Origin: Myxococcales bacterium
Lineage (GTDB): Bacteria; Myxococcota_A; Polyangia; Haliangiales; Haliangiaceae
NCBI GenBank assembly: GCA_016706545.1
Contig: JADJJK010000020.1
Span: 1 to 64,000 of the forward strand
Direction of reading: 5' to 3'
DNA: 64,000 bases
The stretch's first letter is position 1. Every line of letters starts with the position of its first letter. Of the stretch, positions 63,707 through 64,000 are shown piece after piece. The position numbers and the translations under genes were made by a program. The notes below the pieces were generated by a model, which worked only from the letters and a program-made list of their open reading frames with translations, had not been told where the DNA came from and did no database searches.

Positions 63707-64000
63707 ATGTCGCAGGACGCTCCCTCCGCCCCCATTGGGGACATGCCTTCGCGCGCGGAGTTCTTGCGCCTGATCGATGTCCCGGATGGCAAGGCGGCCG
63801 GGCTCTTGCGCGTCTTGCTGGCTCGCTGCAAGCCCGAGGCGAGCCAGCCAGAGCGCCTGCTCGCGCTCGAACAGCTCGGGCTGTTCGTCGTCGCTGGCCC
63901 GAGCGTGCTGGCGCCAGGGAGCCACCCCGCGCTGCTCCGCCTGGAGTACCTGGTGCGCGCGCTCGAGCGCATCCCGGTGGCGCGCCAGCGGATGCAGGCC
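63707..64000 (+). CDS. N-terminal part of a protein cut by the window end, possibly site-specific-recombinase-like
   Basis: Ninety-eight codons from ATG 63707 to the window end: SQDAPSAPIGDMPSRAE, then mostly helical, Leu-rich segments (FLRLIDVPDGKAAGLLRVLL, LLALEQLGLFVV, LLRLEYLVRALERIPVAR). The helical Leu/Arg-rich opening is reminiscent of large proteins annotated as site-specific recombinases (SpecificRecomb family, with membrane segments further on), but the diagnostic parts lie beyond the window. A GGGGAGGG stretch sits well upstream of the ATG. The family call is a guess. Confidence 0.45.
   Translation, partial: MSQDAPSAPIGDMPSRAEFLRLIDVPDGKAAGLLRVLLARCKPEASQPERLLALEQLGLFVVAGPSVLAPGSHPALLRLEYLVRALERIPVARQRMQA

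Overview
The window is a high-GC (about 70% by eye), gene-dense chromosomal segment of a Gram-negative, aerobic or microaerobic bacterium. Four features point to a myxobacterium-like deltaproteobacterium (Myxococcota, perhaps the Haliangium/Kofleriaceae side): the many lipoproteins, a proline-rich TonB-like protein with a C-terminal domain typical of that group, an NtrC-type response regulator, and a cbb3 oxidase with fused CcoN and CcoO. That placement is inference from gene style. No rRNA or tRNA gene and no CRISPR array was seen.

Layout. 1-7.7 kb: end of a 13E12-type HNH endonuclease, clpP with an excisionase-like DNA-binding gene upstream, adenosine deaminase family enzyme, two small envelope proteins (one apparently frameshifted), a five-haem cytochrome c lipoprotein, and a VOC protein overlapped by an AraC regulator. 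7.9-16.7 kb: a translationally coupled trio (giant AsmA/YdbH-like protein with a one-base frameshift in a repeat, a DUF1318/YdbL-like lipoprotein, a 1160-residue propeller/helical-repeat protein), then a haem lipoprotein. 16.7-24.0 kb: cation-efflux transporter, trypsin-like lipoprotein, Schlafen-AlbA/HATPase/TPR protein, DUF4920 lipoprotein plus PepSY-type membrane protein, lipoprotein, tandem universal stress protein. 24.1-37.3 kb: divergent hybrid histidine kinase and NtrC-type regulator, then a small membrane protein and a complete cbb3 oxidase locus (ccoNO fusion, ccoQ, monohaem ccoP, ccoG, ccoH, SafE-like gene, ccoI with an apparent 2-base frameshift, ccoS). Most neighbours in this run overlap at ATGA-type junctions.

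37.2-45.5 kb: AraC regulator, metallo-beta-lactamase-fold lipoprotein with collagen-like triplets, MOSC protein, GT39-like membrane glycosyltransferase, possible macrodomain-like protein, gamma-glutamyltransferase. 45.5-48.1 kb is the most unusual interval. A two-gene cassette (SMC/OLD-like ATPase plus DUF4276, a predicted Toprim-like protein) runs left to right. On its right lies the first 37 codons of a different ATPase on the opposite strand, cut inside the Walker A motif. On its left lies a start-less opposite-strand coding fragment. This looks like a mobile, PARIS/OLD-like candidate defence module that displaced older genes. 48.1-64 kb is mostly housekeeping: FMN-dependent glutamate-synthase-like protein, esterase-like lipoprotein, murB and murC, Gfo/Idh/MocA oxidoreductase, outer-membrane barrel, DEAD-box helicase, pseudouridine synthase, GreA/GreB-like factor, MFS transporter, TonB-like protein, methyltransferase, and a gene running off the end.

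Two window-wide traits recur. Several intergenic gaps hold short tandem repeats of about 10-14 bp, each with its own sequence. Three genes carry apparent indels in repetitive GC-rich DNA, which may be sequencing errors, phase variation or real decay.
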